The notes: generated by a model not told the origin, from the letters alone. Shown: positions 33,886 through 43,471, counted from the stretch's first letter. The stretch: 64,000 nt of DNA from Kordia periserrulae (GCF_003054265.1 NZ_QBKT01000003.1:248001-312000), one strand, 5' to 3'. Program-made: numbers and translations.

Positions 33886-35372
33886 TACGAACTTTTTTTA
33901 CGGTTTGATAGTGTGTGTTTTTGTAAGATTCTGAAGTTTTCTTCAATCACCGTGTTTTCATCTTTCATATTCCAAAGAATATCACTAGCATGCTTGCGGG
34001 TTTCTTGAAGATTGACAATCGGTTTTGGATAATTTTTTCCGATGAAGAAATTTGCCATTTGCTGTTCCATCGGCGTCATGCGTGATGGTTGATGCACAAA
34101 AGCAGTATCCAATTCTGCCAATTCCGGAACCCACTTTTTAATAAAAATTCCGTCAGGATCATGTGCTATTCCGTTTTTCGTCGGATTGTACATCCGCAGC
34201 ATATTGATGCCTGTTTCACCCGCTTGCATTTGAATTTGCGGAAAGTGAATGCCAGGTTCAAAATCTAAAAAGTAACGCGATAAAATGATGGTAGCTTTTT
34301 GCCACGGTTGCCATAAATTGTGTGTAAAAAACGAAACAACCATAGCACGCATTCTAAAATTCAAATAACCAGTTTCTTTCAAGCAACGCATACATGCATC
34401 TACCAGCGGATAACCTGTCATGCCATTTTTCCATGCTTCAATATAACGCTCAGAAGTTTGCTTTTTAAGTTTTCGATAGCCTTTGTTTAAACTTACAAAC
34501 TCCATTTCGTCTTCCATTTCAAATTTTTGAATGAAATGTGCTTGCCAACGCAAACGCGAACGAAAGGCTTCCATTTGCTTTTTGTACTTATTTTGGTCAA
34601 TACAACGAGCGGCTTCTTGCCATACTTGTCGCACCGACAAATTTCCCCATGATAAATACGGAGACAATCTGCTACAACTTCTACGCGATAGCAAAGGTTT
34701 GGAAATATGTGCATTGTAATTGGCACTACGCTCATTAAAAAACGTATGCATATACTTTAACGCAATAGACGTTCCGCCTTTTTGAAATGGCGAATCCGAA
34801 TCGGTTGCTAAATCAGGTAAGTGAAAAAACGAAGCCAAATGCGCTACTTCTTCTCGGGAGCATAATTGTCCCGTTTTAGGTCGAAAAGGAAGCAAAGGTT
34901 CATCCATAAAATCTTCCCACATTTCCACCCAATTATTGCGGTCACGCAATCCTCGGAATACGCCGTTGTTTACATTTTCTTCCCACTGAATCATATTGTT
35001 GAGCAAAAAACGCTTCAACACTTTGTCGCGGTCGTACGTAACTTTAATACCTGTTTCTTGATGCGAATAGACACAGGCAATTTTATACGTTTCCTGAATA
35101 ATCTGCAAAGTTCTATTAATGTTTGATTGTACAATTAATACCTCACTATTAAAAGCAATCAAAGAATGATTTAAGTCAATTAATGATTCTTTAATAAAAT
35201 TCCAGTGTCGTTCACTGTAGTGCGGATCATTCAGGAGCATATCTTCAAAAACGTATAAAAACAACGTTTTTCGTCCTGTAGAAAGCGCGTTGTAAATGGC
35301 TTCATTGTCTTGAAGTCGCAAATCGCGCTTGAATAGAACGACGTTGATTTCTATTTTGTTTTTGATATTCAT
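33885..35372 (-). CDS. Cryptochrome/photolyase-like protein with changed FAD-proximal Trp
   Basis: A 495-residue member of the photolyase/cryptochrome superfamily. The N-terminal domain begins VVLFKRDLRLQDNEAI; the FAD domain has SRLSPYLSWGNLSVRQVW, WQAHFIQKFE, TGYPLVDACMRCLKETGYLNFRMRAM and MLRMYNP. In photolyases the FAD-near stretch is NWQW; here the aligned stretch (PQIQMQ) has Ile and Met instead of both Trp, so the usual photoreduction path is altered. This suggests another photochemistry or a sensor role. It lies inside the operon led by a TetR-like regulator. Confidence 0.9.
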   Translation of the reverse strand: MNIKNKIEINVVLFKRDLRLQDNEAIYNALSTGRKTLFLYVFEDMLLNDPHYSERHWNFIKESLIDLNHSLIAFNSEVLIVQSNINRTLQIIQETYKIACVYSHQETGIKVTYDRDKVLKRFLLNNMIQWEENVNNGVFRGLRDRNNWVEMWEDFMDEPLLPFRPKTGQLCSREEVAHLASFFHLPDLATDSDSPFQKGGTSIALKYMHTFFNERSANYNAHISKPLLSRRSCSRLSPYLSWGNLSVRQVWQEAARCIDQNKYKKQMEAFRSRLRWQAHFIQKFEMEDEMEFVSLNKGYRKLKKQTSERYIEAWKNGMTGYPLVDACMRCLKETGYLNFRMRAMVVSFFTHNLWQPWQKATIILSRYFLDFEPGIHFPQIQMQAGETGINMLRMYNPTKNGIAHDPDGIFIKKWVPELAELDTAFVHQPSRMTPMEQQMANFFIGKNYPKPIVNLQETRKHASDILWNMKDENTVIEENFRILQKHTLSNRKKSS

Positions 35373-35381
35373 ATATGTTTT

Positions 35382-36803
35382 TTATCTTTTTTTAACCAAT
35401 TTGTTAATCATTCCATTGAAAATAAAACCATGAAACGGTAAAACGGCGTACCAATAGATACGTCCCCAGATTCCTTTTGGTCTAAATGTGGCACGTTGCA
35501 ACAATTGATTTTTTTCTATTTTAAATTCTAACCAAGCTTCACCAGGCAAACGCATTTCTGCAAAAAGTAACAAACGTTTTTCTTCTTTGTCAGCATATAG
35601 CACTCTCCAAAAATCGAGTGGATCGCCTGCATTGAGTGTAGTTTGATCTCTGCGCCCGCGACGCAATCCGATGCCGCCGACAAGTTTGTCCATATATCCA
35701 CGAATTTTCCATAAAAACGTGGCATAGTACCAACCATTTGTGCCGCCGATGGACCAAATTTTATCAAGCGTGTAGGCTTCATCAACAATTTTTCGCTTTT
35801 TAATGTCTTTAAAACAACCGTATTCAGGTACTTTGATATAGCTTGATATTTTTTCGCGAAAGATGCCACTGATGAGTGAATCTTTCCAGCTAGAAATCAC
35901 ACTGTTTTGTTCAATTTTGATAAATGCCTTTTTTACCGCTTGTTTGTAGGTCATTGGATGAATGTCTAAAATTTCATTGATATTGCTAGGTTTTCCAATA
36001 ACTTCTACTTTCATGCTATCGACCAAATTTTTGGCGAGTTTATATGATGTCGTGGTAATAAAATACAGCCAATACGACGAGAGTTTTGGCGTCATCACAG
36101 GAACTGAAATGATGGTTCGTTTCAACTTTCGAACTTCGGCAAATTGCAACATCATGTCTTTATACGTCAATGTGTCTGGACCAAAAATGTCATACGATTG
36201 ATTGTACACTTTATCATTGGCAATGGCTTTGGTCAAATATTCCAATACATTCCGAATGCCAATCGGTTGCGTTTTAGTGTTGATCCACTTTGGCGCAATC
36301 ATAATCGGTAGTTTTTCCGTTAAATCACGAATGATTTCAAACGAAGCACTTCCGCTTCCCACAATAATTCCCGCTCTAAACGTCGTTAAACTATAAACTT
36401 CCGAAGCCAGCGTGTTTTCTACATTTTTACGCGATTGCAAATGTTTTGACAATTGTTGGTCGTTTACAATTCCACTTAAATAAATGACTTGTTGTACGTT
36501 TGTTTCTTCAATACGCTTTTTAAAATGTACGGCGCAACGTTCTTCCAATTCTTCAAATTTCATAGAAGAAGACATGGAATGAATGAGGTAATAGGCGATG
36601 TCAATATCTTTCGGAATGCGCTGTAGTGTTTCTTCCTTTAAAAAATCGACTTCAATAAGTTCAATGCGTTCGTGGGACGATACTTCTTCTGGAACACGTT
36701 GCTTATCTCTCACACAACACACTAAAGAATGGTCTGTTTCCAATAAAATTGGAATCAGTCGTTTTCCAATATATCCTGTAGCGCCTGTAAGTAGAATTCG
36801 CAT
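35382..36803 (-). CDS. NmrA-like SDR fused to DUF2867
   Basis: A 473-residue protein. Residues ~1-290 are an atypical SDR with MRILLTGATGYIGKRL and YYLIHSMSSSM; the C-terminal ~150 residues are DUF2867 with WYYATFLWKIRGYMDKLVGGIGLRRGRRD and a terminal AVLPFHGFIFNGMI. This fusion is common in Bacteroidota light-response clusters; the substrate is unknown. It is 9 bases from both neighbours, so it belongs to the same transcript. Confidence 0.9.
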   Translation of the reverse strand: MRILLTGATGYIGKRLIPILLETDHSLVCCVRDKQRVPEEVSSHERIELIEVDFLKEETLQRIPKDIDIAYYLIHSMSSSMKFEELEERCAVHFKKRIEETNVQQVIYLSGIVNDQQLSKHLQSRKNVENTLASEVYSLTTFRAGIIVGSGSASFEIIRDLTEKLPIMIAPKWINTKTQPIGIRNVLEYLTKAIANDKVYNQSYDIFGPDTLTYKDMMLQFAEVRKLKRTIISVPVMTPKLSSYWLYFITTTSYKLAKNLVDSMKVEVIGKPSNINEILDIHPMTYKQAVKKAFIKIEQNSVISSWKDSLISGIFREKISSYIKVPEYGCFKDIKKRKIVDEAYTLDKIWSIGGTNGWYYATFLWKIRGYMDKLVGGIGLRRGRRDQTTLNAGDPLDFWRVLYADKEEKRLLLFAEMRLPGEAWLEFKIEKNQLLQRATFRPKGIWGRIYWYAVLPFHGFIFNGMINKLVKKR

Positions 36804-36811
36804 AGTGTTTG

Positions 36812-37426
36812 TTATTTGGGACGTTGATACGGATAGCGCGTTTGTTGTTGCGGTATGGCGTATCCGTCAAGTCCATTAATAGTGGCGGTTTCAGCTTTCG
36901 CTAGATTGATAAAACCGTCTGTTTCTAATATAGTATCGTTAATGTGTAAGTGTTCAATCTTTCCAACAACCAAAATGGTGTCATTTTCTTCAATCAGATA
37001 TTCGTTCATATAGCGCATTCCAATTTGCACGTGACAACCTTTTACATACGGAGCTTTAAAATCGTCTTTATATTCTGTTTCCAACTCGGTTTGATCAAAT
37101 TCAGAAACCTCTTTTGGATATTTTGCTGACGTATGATGCGCATCTTTCGTGATGCGTTGATGTATATGATTGATGGTGTAAAAGCCCGTTTCTTTAATGT
37201 TTTCGTACGTGTTTCTCGGTACAAAAGCTGGTCGCGTTATAAAACCCAATAATGGTGGATTGGAACCTAAATGCGTCACAGAACTAAACACCGCAACATT
37301 GGTAAAACCGTCTTTTGATTCCGTACCAATTAAATTTGCCGATTTGTAACCGGAACAACTGTTAATCAGGTTGATGCGATACAATTTTTCCATTGCATCA
37401 ATGTCTGCACGCGTGATGGTTGCCAT
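36812..37426 (-). CDS. Flavin reductase-like FMN-binding protein
   Basis: A 204-residue split-barrel protein of the flavin reductase/FMN-binding family: SANLIGTESKDGFTNVAVFSSVTHLGSNPPLLGFITRP is the flavin-binding start and ETGFYTINHI follows. It may supply reduced flavin to the photolyase or cryptochrome neighbours, an inference from context. Its ATG overlaps the stop of the kinase gene (TAATG). Confidence 0.9.
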   Translation of the reverse strand: MATITRADIDAMEKLYRINLINSCSGYKSANLIGTESKDGFTNVAVFSSVTHLGSNPPLLGFITRPAFVPRNTYENIKETGFYTINHIHQRITKDAHHTSAKYPKEVSEFDQTELETEYKDDFKAPYVKGCHVQIGMRYMNEYLIEENDTILVVGKIEHLHINDTILETDGFINLAKAETATINGLDGYAIPQQQTRYPYQRPK

Positions 37427-38736
37427 TATAGATTTTTAAAATTGTTAATTTTTACGTCCTTCGCTTTCAAATCGTGCAATAGATTGTAAAGTCCGAAAAA
37501 CGTTCTATTCATATAAATAAAATGTTTGGAACCTCTATTGCCGTTCATGCTGCGCAATTGGGTGTTTTTGGCATAACGTTCCCCGATGGCAGCAATTCTT
37601 CCGAAAAATTCTTCATCTGAAAAATCAAACACTTCATTGTTGAAAGGCATCGTAAACAAATCGAGTAATTCGTGAAACATTTCCGTGAAAAAGACCAATT
37701 CTTCTTTGGTATCGTCTTCGCGTAAAATCTCCAATTCGTACAGTTTTTTCGTAAACAACTCCGGATTGTTCAGTGTTTCTTTGTTTGCCAATTCGAAATA
37801 CGGAATGTAAAATTCTTCTGGAATCGCTTTCATACAGCCAAAATCGAGCGCAATCAATTCGTTGTCTTTAGAAACCAAAAAGTTTCCAGGATGCGGATCG
37901 GCGTGTACTTTTCGATACTCGTGAATTTGGAACATGTAAAAATCCCAAAGCGTTTGTCCGAGCAAATTCGCAATGTCTTGGTCGGTATTGTGTGCGGTAA
38001 ACTCTGATAAATGTTCACCTTGCATCCAATCCATTGTGATAATTCGCTCCGAAGAATATTCTTCATAATACTTTGGAAAACGAATGTTTGGGAGATGTTT
38101 GCATGCTTCCGAAACGTCTTTACTCTGTTGAACTTCGAGTATATAATCTGTTTCTTCCGTCAATTTTTCTTCTACTTCTTTAAAATATTTATCAGAACCT
38201 TTTCCGGTAATGTTAAACATTCTAATCGCTATAGGTTTTACAAGTGCCAAGTCGGTGGAGATGCTTTCCGCAACTCCAGGATATTGAATTTTCACAGCAA
38301 GTTTTTTCCCATCTTTTTCGGCGAGATGCACTTGTCCTATACTAGCGGCATTGACAGAGGTAGCATTGAACGTGTCAAATATGTCGTTTGGATGTTTTCC
38401 AAAGTATTTTTTAAATGTTTTAATCACCAAAGGCGGTGATAATGGTGGCACGGAGAATTGTGATAGCGAAAACTTTTCCACATACGCACGCGGTAAAATA
38501 TTTTTCTCCATACTCAGCATTTGCGCCACTTTCAAGGCGCTTCCTTTCAGCTTTTTTAAACCGTCATAAATATCTTCAGCATTCGATTCGTTTAAGCGTT
38601 CTTTGGCTTCTTCTTCAGAATTTATGAGTTTGTCGCCGTAATATTTTAAATAATTCACGCCCACTTTAGCACCTGTAGTGACAAGCTTTGTAGCACGTTG
38701 AATTTTACCAATAGGAATTTTGTCAATTGTTTTCAT
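37426..38736 (-). CDS. ABC1/UbiB-family atypical kinase
   Basis: A 436-residue protein. Motifs are the Ala-rich loop SVNAASIGQVH, the ATP-site Lys in AVKIQYPG, the HADPHPGNFLV catalytic loop and ALDFGCMK (metal-binding Asp). Relatives support quinone or isoprenoid lipid metabolism. The N-terminal KxGQ motif is replaced by KGSALKVAQ, a known variant in this class. Here it is tied to light-response genes in one operon. Confidence 0.92.
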   Translation of the reverse strand: MKTIDKIPIGKIQRATKLVTTGAKVGVNYLKYYGDKLINSEEEAKERLNESNAEDIYDGLKKLKGSALKVAQMLSMEKNILPRAYVEKFSLSQFSVPPLSPPLVIKTFKKYFGKHPNDIFDTFNATSVNAASIGQVHLAEKDGKKLAVKIQYPGVAESISTDLALVKPIAIRMFNITGKGSDKYFKEVEEKLTEETDYILEVQQSKDVSEACKHLPNIRFPKYYEEYSSERIITMDWMQGEHLSEFTAHNTDQDIANLLGQTLWDFYMFQIHEYRKVHADPHPGNFLVSKDNELIALDFGCMKAIPEEFYIPYFELANKETLNNPELFTKKLYELEILREDDTKEELVFFTEMFHELLDLFTMPFNNEVFDFSDEEFFGRIAAIGERYAKNTQLRSMNGNRGSKHFIYMNRTFFGLYNLLHDLKAKDVKINNFKNL

Positions 38737-38746
38737 TCAGGGTTGA

Positions 38747-39400
38747 TTACGGTCTAATTTTTTCTTTAAAGAGGAACTTTCCAAAGTCTATAATACTTTT
38801 CAAAGGCGTGTTGTCAATAAGGTCAAAACTCGCATTGACAGACTTTTCAATGTATTGATCGGTTTTGTCAAAACTTAGTGAGGTGTCTTCCAACCAAAAT
38901 TTCATCGTTAGTACAAATTGAATCCAAGCCGTTTCCGTAATAGCTTTGTTTTGTAATTTTTCTAAACGTTCTTGGTTTAAGTCTAATGTTTTTAAGTCTA
39001 AACTTTCAATAAAATCGGTAAAAACAGTTTTCAATCCTTTCAATAGTTTGAGAGATTGCATGTTGTTTTTATCACGCGTTAAGCTGTAAACCACATAACT
39101 TCTGTTTGCGGTTACCTGCTCAAAAAATGTGTAATAAAAACTCAATAGTTTGTTGCGCGCATCAAACGTTTTAAATTCCTCACTATTGGCTAAAACTTCT
39201 AAAGTGTTGGTGCCAAATGTGGTAAATATGTTTTCTTCTAATGTTTTGAAAGAACTGAAAAATTCGTAAAATTTTGCTTCGTCAAAATTATTGTCTTTTG
39301 CGAATGCGTAAACGTTTTTAGGTTGCTCTCCATGTTCCAGCACATAGTCCATATATGCGGTAATGATAAAGAGTGATGTTATGTTTTTTTTCTTTGCCAT
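38747..39400 (-). CDS. TetR-like transcriptional regulator
   Basis: A 217-residue all-helical protein. The N-terminal ~60 residues fit a TetR helix-turn-helix (VYAFAKDNNFDEAKFYEFFSSFKTLEENIF), and the rest is a TetR-type ligand domain. It is the first gene of the seven-gene operon to 33182 and lies directly downstream of the inverted repeat 39435-39464, so it may control itself and the other units with the same repeat. The HTH is divergent, so binding is unproven. Confidence 0.78.
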   Translation of the reverse strand: MAKKKNITSLFIITAYMDYVLEHGEQPKNVYAFAKDNNFDEAKFYEFFSSFKTLEENIFTTFGTNTLEVLANSEEFKTFDARNKLLSFYYTFFEQVTANRSYVVYSLTRDKNNMQSLKLLKGLKTVFTDFIESLDLKTLDLNQERLEKLQNKAITETAWIQFVLTMKFWLEDTSLSFDKTDQYIEKSVNASFDLIDNTPLKSIIDFGKFLFKEKIRP

Positions 39401-39421
39401 GGTGTATTTTTTAAAACTAGG

Positions 39422-39429
39422 TAAAGATA
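39422..39429 (-). promoter_or_regulatory. -7-like box of TetR-like operon
   Basis: TATCTTTA on the minus strand, five bases downstream of the inverted repeat and 21 bases before the start codon. Confidence 0.5.
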
Positions 39430-39434
39430 CAAAA

Positions 39435-39464
39435 TGTTTAACTTTTTAAAGTTAAAATTAAACA
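39435..39464. promoter_or_regulatory. Operator candidate, TetR-like operon
   Basis: TGTTTAA (39435-39441), 16 bases and TTAAACA (39458-39464), the same inverted repeat as at 28976 and 33084. A single extra half-site TTAAACA lies at 39471-39477. Confidence 0.75.
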
Positions 39465-39549
39465 AAAGTTTTAAACAAGCATGAATGATTTTCGCTCTTT
39501 ACAACAAAAAAGCGATGGAAAATAGAGTAGAAGCGTCGTATTTTAAGCT

Positions 39550-40209
39550 TTAGCAGCTTGTATCACAGCAGTTTTTGGATTTTACTAGTCTGCAACTTAC
39601 CACGGCGACAAGCGCACCCAAAATTGGCGCAACAATGTATAACCATAAATGTGTTAGTTGTCCAGAAACCAACGCAGGACCTAACGAACGCGCAGGATTC
39701 ATAGACGCTTTGGTCATAGGACCTGCAAACATGGCTTCTAGCAGAACAATTCCGCCAATAGCGATTCCAGCCATTGTACCAACTTCTTTACTTCCTGTAG
39801 AAACATTAATGATGGTAACCATTAAGAAAAAGGTGAGTAGAAACTCCAAAATCAGTGCTTTCCAAGGTACAATACTCGGAATGGTAGCGCCAATGGTTTC
39901 GCTTTCGGGCCAAAACATGTAAACGAGCAAGCTTGCACAAATAGCGCCCAAACATTGCGATAAAATATATTTTGGAACTTCCTTTACAGGAAATTTTTTA
40001 GCATACGAAAAGGCAATCGTTACTGCTGGATTGAAATGTGCTCCTGAAATTTCTCCAAAGGCATAAATCATTCCCATCACAATCAATCCCCACGTAATGG
40101 CAACACCAGGATGCGTAATTTCACCAGTAATATCATTCACAACCATGGCAGCTGTTCCACAGAAAACCATGGAAAATGTCCCTATAAATTCTGAAATATA
40201 ATTTTTCAT
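39550..40209 (-). CDS. Aquaporin / MIP-family channel
   Basis: A 219-residue six-helix channel. Both pore motifs are present: HFNPAVT and SMNPARSLGP. It has a Cys-rich C-terminal tail (NCCDTSC). Selectivity for water or glycerol cannot be settled by eye; AqpZ-like water channels are the nearest common type. A 114-base gap separates it from a divergent gene. Confidence 0.93.
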   Translation of the reverse strand: MKNYISEFIGTFSMVFCGTAAMVVNDITGEITHPGVAITWGLIVMGMIYAFGEISGAHFNPAVTIAFSYAKKFPVKEVPKYILSQCLGAICASLLVYMFWPESETIGATIPSIVPWKALILEFLLTFFLMVTIINVSTGSKEVGTMAGIAIGGIVLLEAMFAGPMTKASMNPARSLGPALVSGQLTHLWLYIVAPILGALVAVVSCRLVKSKNCCDTSC

Positions 40210-40323
40210 GTATTATGTTTTGGAGGGAATAAAAATACTATTTCTTATTTTAAGTATTTGTTAACATTCACAACTAATGTTTCTGCGTAAATTCGCTACA
40301 TAAAATCTAAATAACAATATAAG

Positions 40324-41166
40324 ATGAAAAAAATACTTTTAGCATGTTTCTTAGCAGTAGGAATCAGTGCTCAAGCGCAAATAGAGACGCCGCAACCAAG
40401 TCCTAGCGCAAAAATAATGCAAACTGTCGGATTGACAGAAGTTACAATTGAATATTCACGACCAGCAATGCGTGGAAGAACAATTTTTGGAGATTTGGTT
40501 CCTTACGATCAATTGTGGAGAACAGGAGCTAATGCAAACACTACCATTGAGTTTAGTGATGATATTACTATTGGAGAATCAGCTGTAAAAGCAGGGAAAT
40601 ATGCTATTTTTACAAAACCAGGAAAAGATACGTGGGAAGTAATTTTATACAATGATACGTCTAATTGGGGAGCACCTAGAGCTTGGGACGAAAGTAAAGT
40701 TGTGGCAACTGCCGTAGCGCCTGTAAACAAAATGCCGTATACGACTGAATCTTTCACAATTGGAATTAATAACTTATCAAATGATAAAGCTGATTTAGAA
40801 TTTTCTTGGGAAAAAACATTTGTTGTAGTTCCTTTTGCAGTTCCGACAGATAAGAAAGCAACGGCAAGTATTGAAAAAGCGATGGCTGGACCACAAGCAG
40901 GTGATTATTTTTCGGCAGCAAGATATTTCTTCGAGGAAGGAAAAGATATGGACAAAGCTAAAATGTGGGTTGATAAAGCTATTGAAATGACAAGCGATAA
41001 TCCACGATTTTGGTATTTAAGACAGCAGTCGTTGATTTACGCAAAAATGGGTAAAAAAGCAGAAGCTATCAAAATTGCAAAAGAGTCTTTAGCCTTAGCT
41101 GAAAAAGCTGGAAACAAAGATTATGTAAAGATGAACAGAGATTCCATTAAAGAATGGTCTAAGTAA
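40324..41166 (+). CDS. Secreted DUF2911 protein with TPR-like tail
   Basis: A 280-residue protein with a signal peptide (MKKILLACFLAVGISAQA). The DUF2911 domain (~20-180) shows VTIEYSRPAMRGRTIFGDLVPYDQLWRTGANANTTIEF and GKYAIFTKPG. Residues ~200-280 are helical with TPR-like pairs (AKMWVDKAIEM, AIKIAKESLALAEKAG). Its function is unknown. A strong terminator follows. Confidence 0.93.
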   Translation: MKKILLACFLAVGISAQAQIETPQPSPSAKIMQTVGLTEVTIEYSRPAMRGRTIFGDLVPYDQLWRTGANANTTIEFSDDITIGESAVKAGKYAIFTKPGKDTWEVILYNDTSNWGAPRAWDESKVVATAVAPVNKMPYTTESFTIGINNLSNDKADLEFSWEKTFVVVPFAVPTDKKATASIEKAMAGPQAGDYFSAARYFFEEGKDMDKAKMWVDKAIEMTSDNPRFWYLRQQSLIYAKMGKKAEAIKIAKESLALAEKAGNKDYVKMNRDSIKEWSK

Positions 41167-41187
41167 TCTAAAGTTTATAAAATATGG

Positions 41188-41219
41188 AAAGCCTTTCTGA
41201 AAACCAGAAAGGCTTTTTT
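41188..41219 (+). terminator. Terminator after DUF2911 gene
   Basis: GCCTTTCTG (41191-41199) and CAGAAAGGC (41205-41213) form nine pairs, with AAA before and TTTTTT after. Confidence 0.9.
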
Positions 41220-41314
41220 GATGCGTGTCGTTTTTTTGATAGAATTCTTGGTGTTTTTTTGTGTGATATATTCAAAAAAAACCTAAGTTTAACCTCTTAA
41301 AAACAACCAACAAC

Positions 41315-42691
41315 ATGAATTTTTCTTTACGAGCACTATGTTTGTCGCTTTTTATAGTAGTACTGACTGTTTCATGTTCCAATGAGCAATTGGACGAAAA
41401 TATACAACCAACTACACCAGTTGCCACCAACGATATTAGGCAAGTCATTCTCGATTGGAATCAGCTTTGGTGTGTATTGGATAGACATGCAACAGGCATG
41501 CGACCAAATGCTACTACGCGTGCATTAGCCTATATTCACTTAGCAGCGTTTGAAGTGTGTGTAGAAGATATGGTGAGTTATACTTCGAATAAAGATCGTT
41601 ATCCTGATTTAGAGATAGATTTTTCACAACGTCAACCAGATATTGATATTGCCATTGCTTTGAATGCTTGTTACGCCACAGCGATTGACCATTTTATGTA
41701 CAATGTTTCACCTACGGTTGATAGTCAAATTGCGGTGTTGCGTCAGCAAAAAGAAGCTACTTTAAGTGCGGGATTGAGTGCTGCTGTAGTGCAAAATTCA
41801 CAAGATTGGGGAAATTATGTTGCCCAACAAATCATTGCGTTTAGTCAAACAGATGTAGAAGCGGAAGCACAAATTTTGAGTCCGCAACCAACTTCGTACG
41901 AGCCGCCAGTTGGCGCAGGATTTTGGACTTATAGTGACGAAGCCGAACGTGGACTTTTTCCGTATTGGTCTTCTGTGCGTACGTTTGTGATTTCTTCTGA
42001 AGAAACTTCAAGCATTCCGCCATCGTTAACATACAGTGAAGATGCTACCAGTGCGTATTATGCTGCGATGGAAGAAGTATATACAACAAGTGAAGCTGCT
42101 AGAACAACCGATACAGAAGGCTTGTGGATTGCAGAATTTTGGTCAAATGATGTAGAAGGCTTAATGATGAGTCCGCCGGGAAGACAAATTTCGATTGCAA
42201 ATCAATTGATACGACAATACAATGTAGACCATGAAGAAGCGTTGATTTTACTCTTAAAATTAGGTTTCTCATTGAACGATGCTGCCGTGTCTACGTGGGC
42301 AGATAAGTATGAATATATGGTGATGCGACCAAGTGTGTACATTCAAGATTTTATTGATCCAAACTTTCAAACCAATTTGTTTCCGTTCATTTCGTGGCCA
42401 AATCCGACGTTTCCGAGTTATCCATCAGGACATTCTACGTTTGCTTCTGCAGCAGCGGGCGTTTTTATCCATCATTTTGGCGATGCTACCAATTTCACCG
42501 ATCGTTCGCATGAAGGAAGAACCGAATTTTTAGGCGCTCCAAGAACGTATGGTACATTTTCAGCGATGGCGGAAGAAAATGCTTTTTCTCGCTTGCCGCT
42601 TGGCGTACATTTACGTATTGATTGTTCTGAAGGTTTGCGTTTGGGATATGAAATTTCAAATGCTGTGAATGATTTCGATTTGACGCAGTAA
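41315..42691 (+). CDS. Vanadium-dependent haloperoxidase / PAP2-like lipoprotein
   Basis: A 458-residue protein with a lipoprotein signal ending TVSC (Cys21). The vanadate- or phosphate-binding motifs are in order: KYEYMVMRP (Lys-x6-Arg-Pro), YPSGHSTF (His373) and SRLPLGVHLRID. This is the full set shared by vanadium haloperoxidases and PAP2 phosphatases; the length and the K-x6-RP spacing fit the haloperoxidase-like group. Whether it halogenates or is a phosphatase cannot be told from sequence. It converges on the next gene with a 15-base gap. Confidence 0.88.
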   Translation: MNFSLRALCLSLFIVVLTVSCSNEQLDENIQPTTPVATNDIRQVILDWNQLWCVLDRHATGMRPNATTRALAYIHLAAFEVCVEDMVSYTSNKDRYPDLEIDFSQRQPDIDIAIALNACYATAIDHFMYNVSPTVDSQIAVLRQQKEATLSAGLSAAVVQNSQDWGNYVAQQIIAFSQTDVEAEAQILSPQPTSYEPPVGAGFWTYSDEAERGLFPYWSSVRTFVISSEETSSIPPSLTYSEDATSAYYAAMEEVYTTSEAARTTDTEGLWIAEFWSNDVEGLMMSPPGRQISIANQLIRQYNVDHEEALILLLKLGFSLNDAAVSTWADKYEYMVMRPSVYIQDFIDPNFQTNLFPFISWPNPTFPSYPSGHSTFASAAAGVFIHHFGDATNFTDRSHEGRTEFLGAPRTYGTFSAMAEENAFSRLPLGVHLRIDCSEGLRLGYEISNAVNDFDLTQ

Positions 42692-42706
42692 AAAAAGCTA
42701 CATAGT

Positions 42707-43471
42707 TTACTGAAAGAGTTGATATGTATGAATGATAATCGCAATAGTTTCGCCTAAAGACCAAATGATAAAAGCACCAACTGGAACAGCTTTTTCGTTG
42801 ATTTTAAAGATTTTTTTGAGATAGTCAGATAGTTTAACAACGGCATTTATCGGAACTAATAATACCAAGAAAACAATTAGGCAGACAAAGAGAATTGCCA
42901 AGATATCTAATAATAAAATAATCATCAATAATAAACCTTTGGTAGCAAACGCGTAGATTTTGACAATGTATAGCCAACCGATAAAATCGAGTTCAAATTT
43001 TTCAAAGAAATTTTGATAGCTTGTTACAAATTGTTCCGCATCGTAATCGGGTAAAAAACTATTAATAACAGGCACTTTTTGAAACATATCGCAGATAAAT
43101 TCTAACGGATAGGCGAGTGCTATTGTCCATGATTCTGGGAGAATCCACTGTTGAATTGCGGCAAAAAAGAGTGCGGCAAACAAGACTGCAAATCGGTAAT
43201 CGGAAATGGTTTCTGAAAACATAGAACCTACAATTGCAATCACAATCAAACCTGCAACTAAAAAGATACTTCCGTATGCCAGCAGTGTCATCACGAGAGA
43301 AATTCCAAAAAAGAATCCGACAGCATATAATAAAAATGAAGGAAGTTTTTTAAGTATCCATTGTTCGAGTCGCGCCTTTTTTTCATCGCTCAAAAATTCA
43401 AACGCAGCCGCAGGAACGGCAAAATATTTTAATACATCCGAAATGTATAAAATCACAGTAAAGTTGGTCAT
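42707..43471 (-). CDS. Polytopic membrane protein of unknown function
   Basis: A 254-residue protein with about five membrane helices (~45-90, ~92-115, ~170-215, ~232-250). No catalytic or transport motif was recognised. It is a single gene bounded by a convergent gene and a terminator upstream. Confidence 0.75.
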   Translation of the reverse strand: MTNFTVILYISDVLKYFAVPAAAFEFLSDEKKARLEQWILKKLPSFLLYAVGFFFGISLVMTLLAYGSIFLVAGLIVIAIVGSMFSETISDYRFAVLFAALFFAAIQQWILPESWTIALAYPLEFICDMFQKVPVINSFLPDYDAEQFVTSYQNFFEKFELDFIGWLYIVKIYAFATKGLLLMIILLLDILAILFVCLIVFLVLLVPINAVVKLSDYLKKIFKINEKAVPVGAFIIWSLGETIAIIIHTYQLFQ

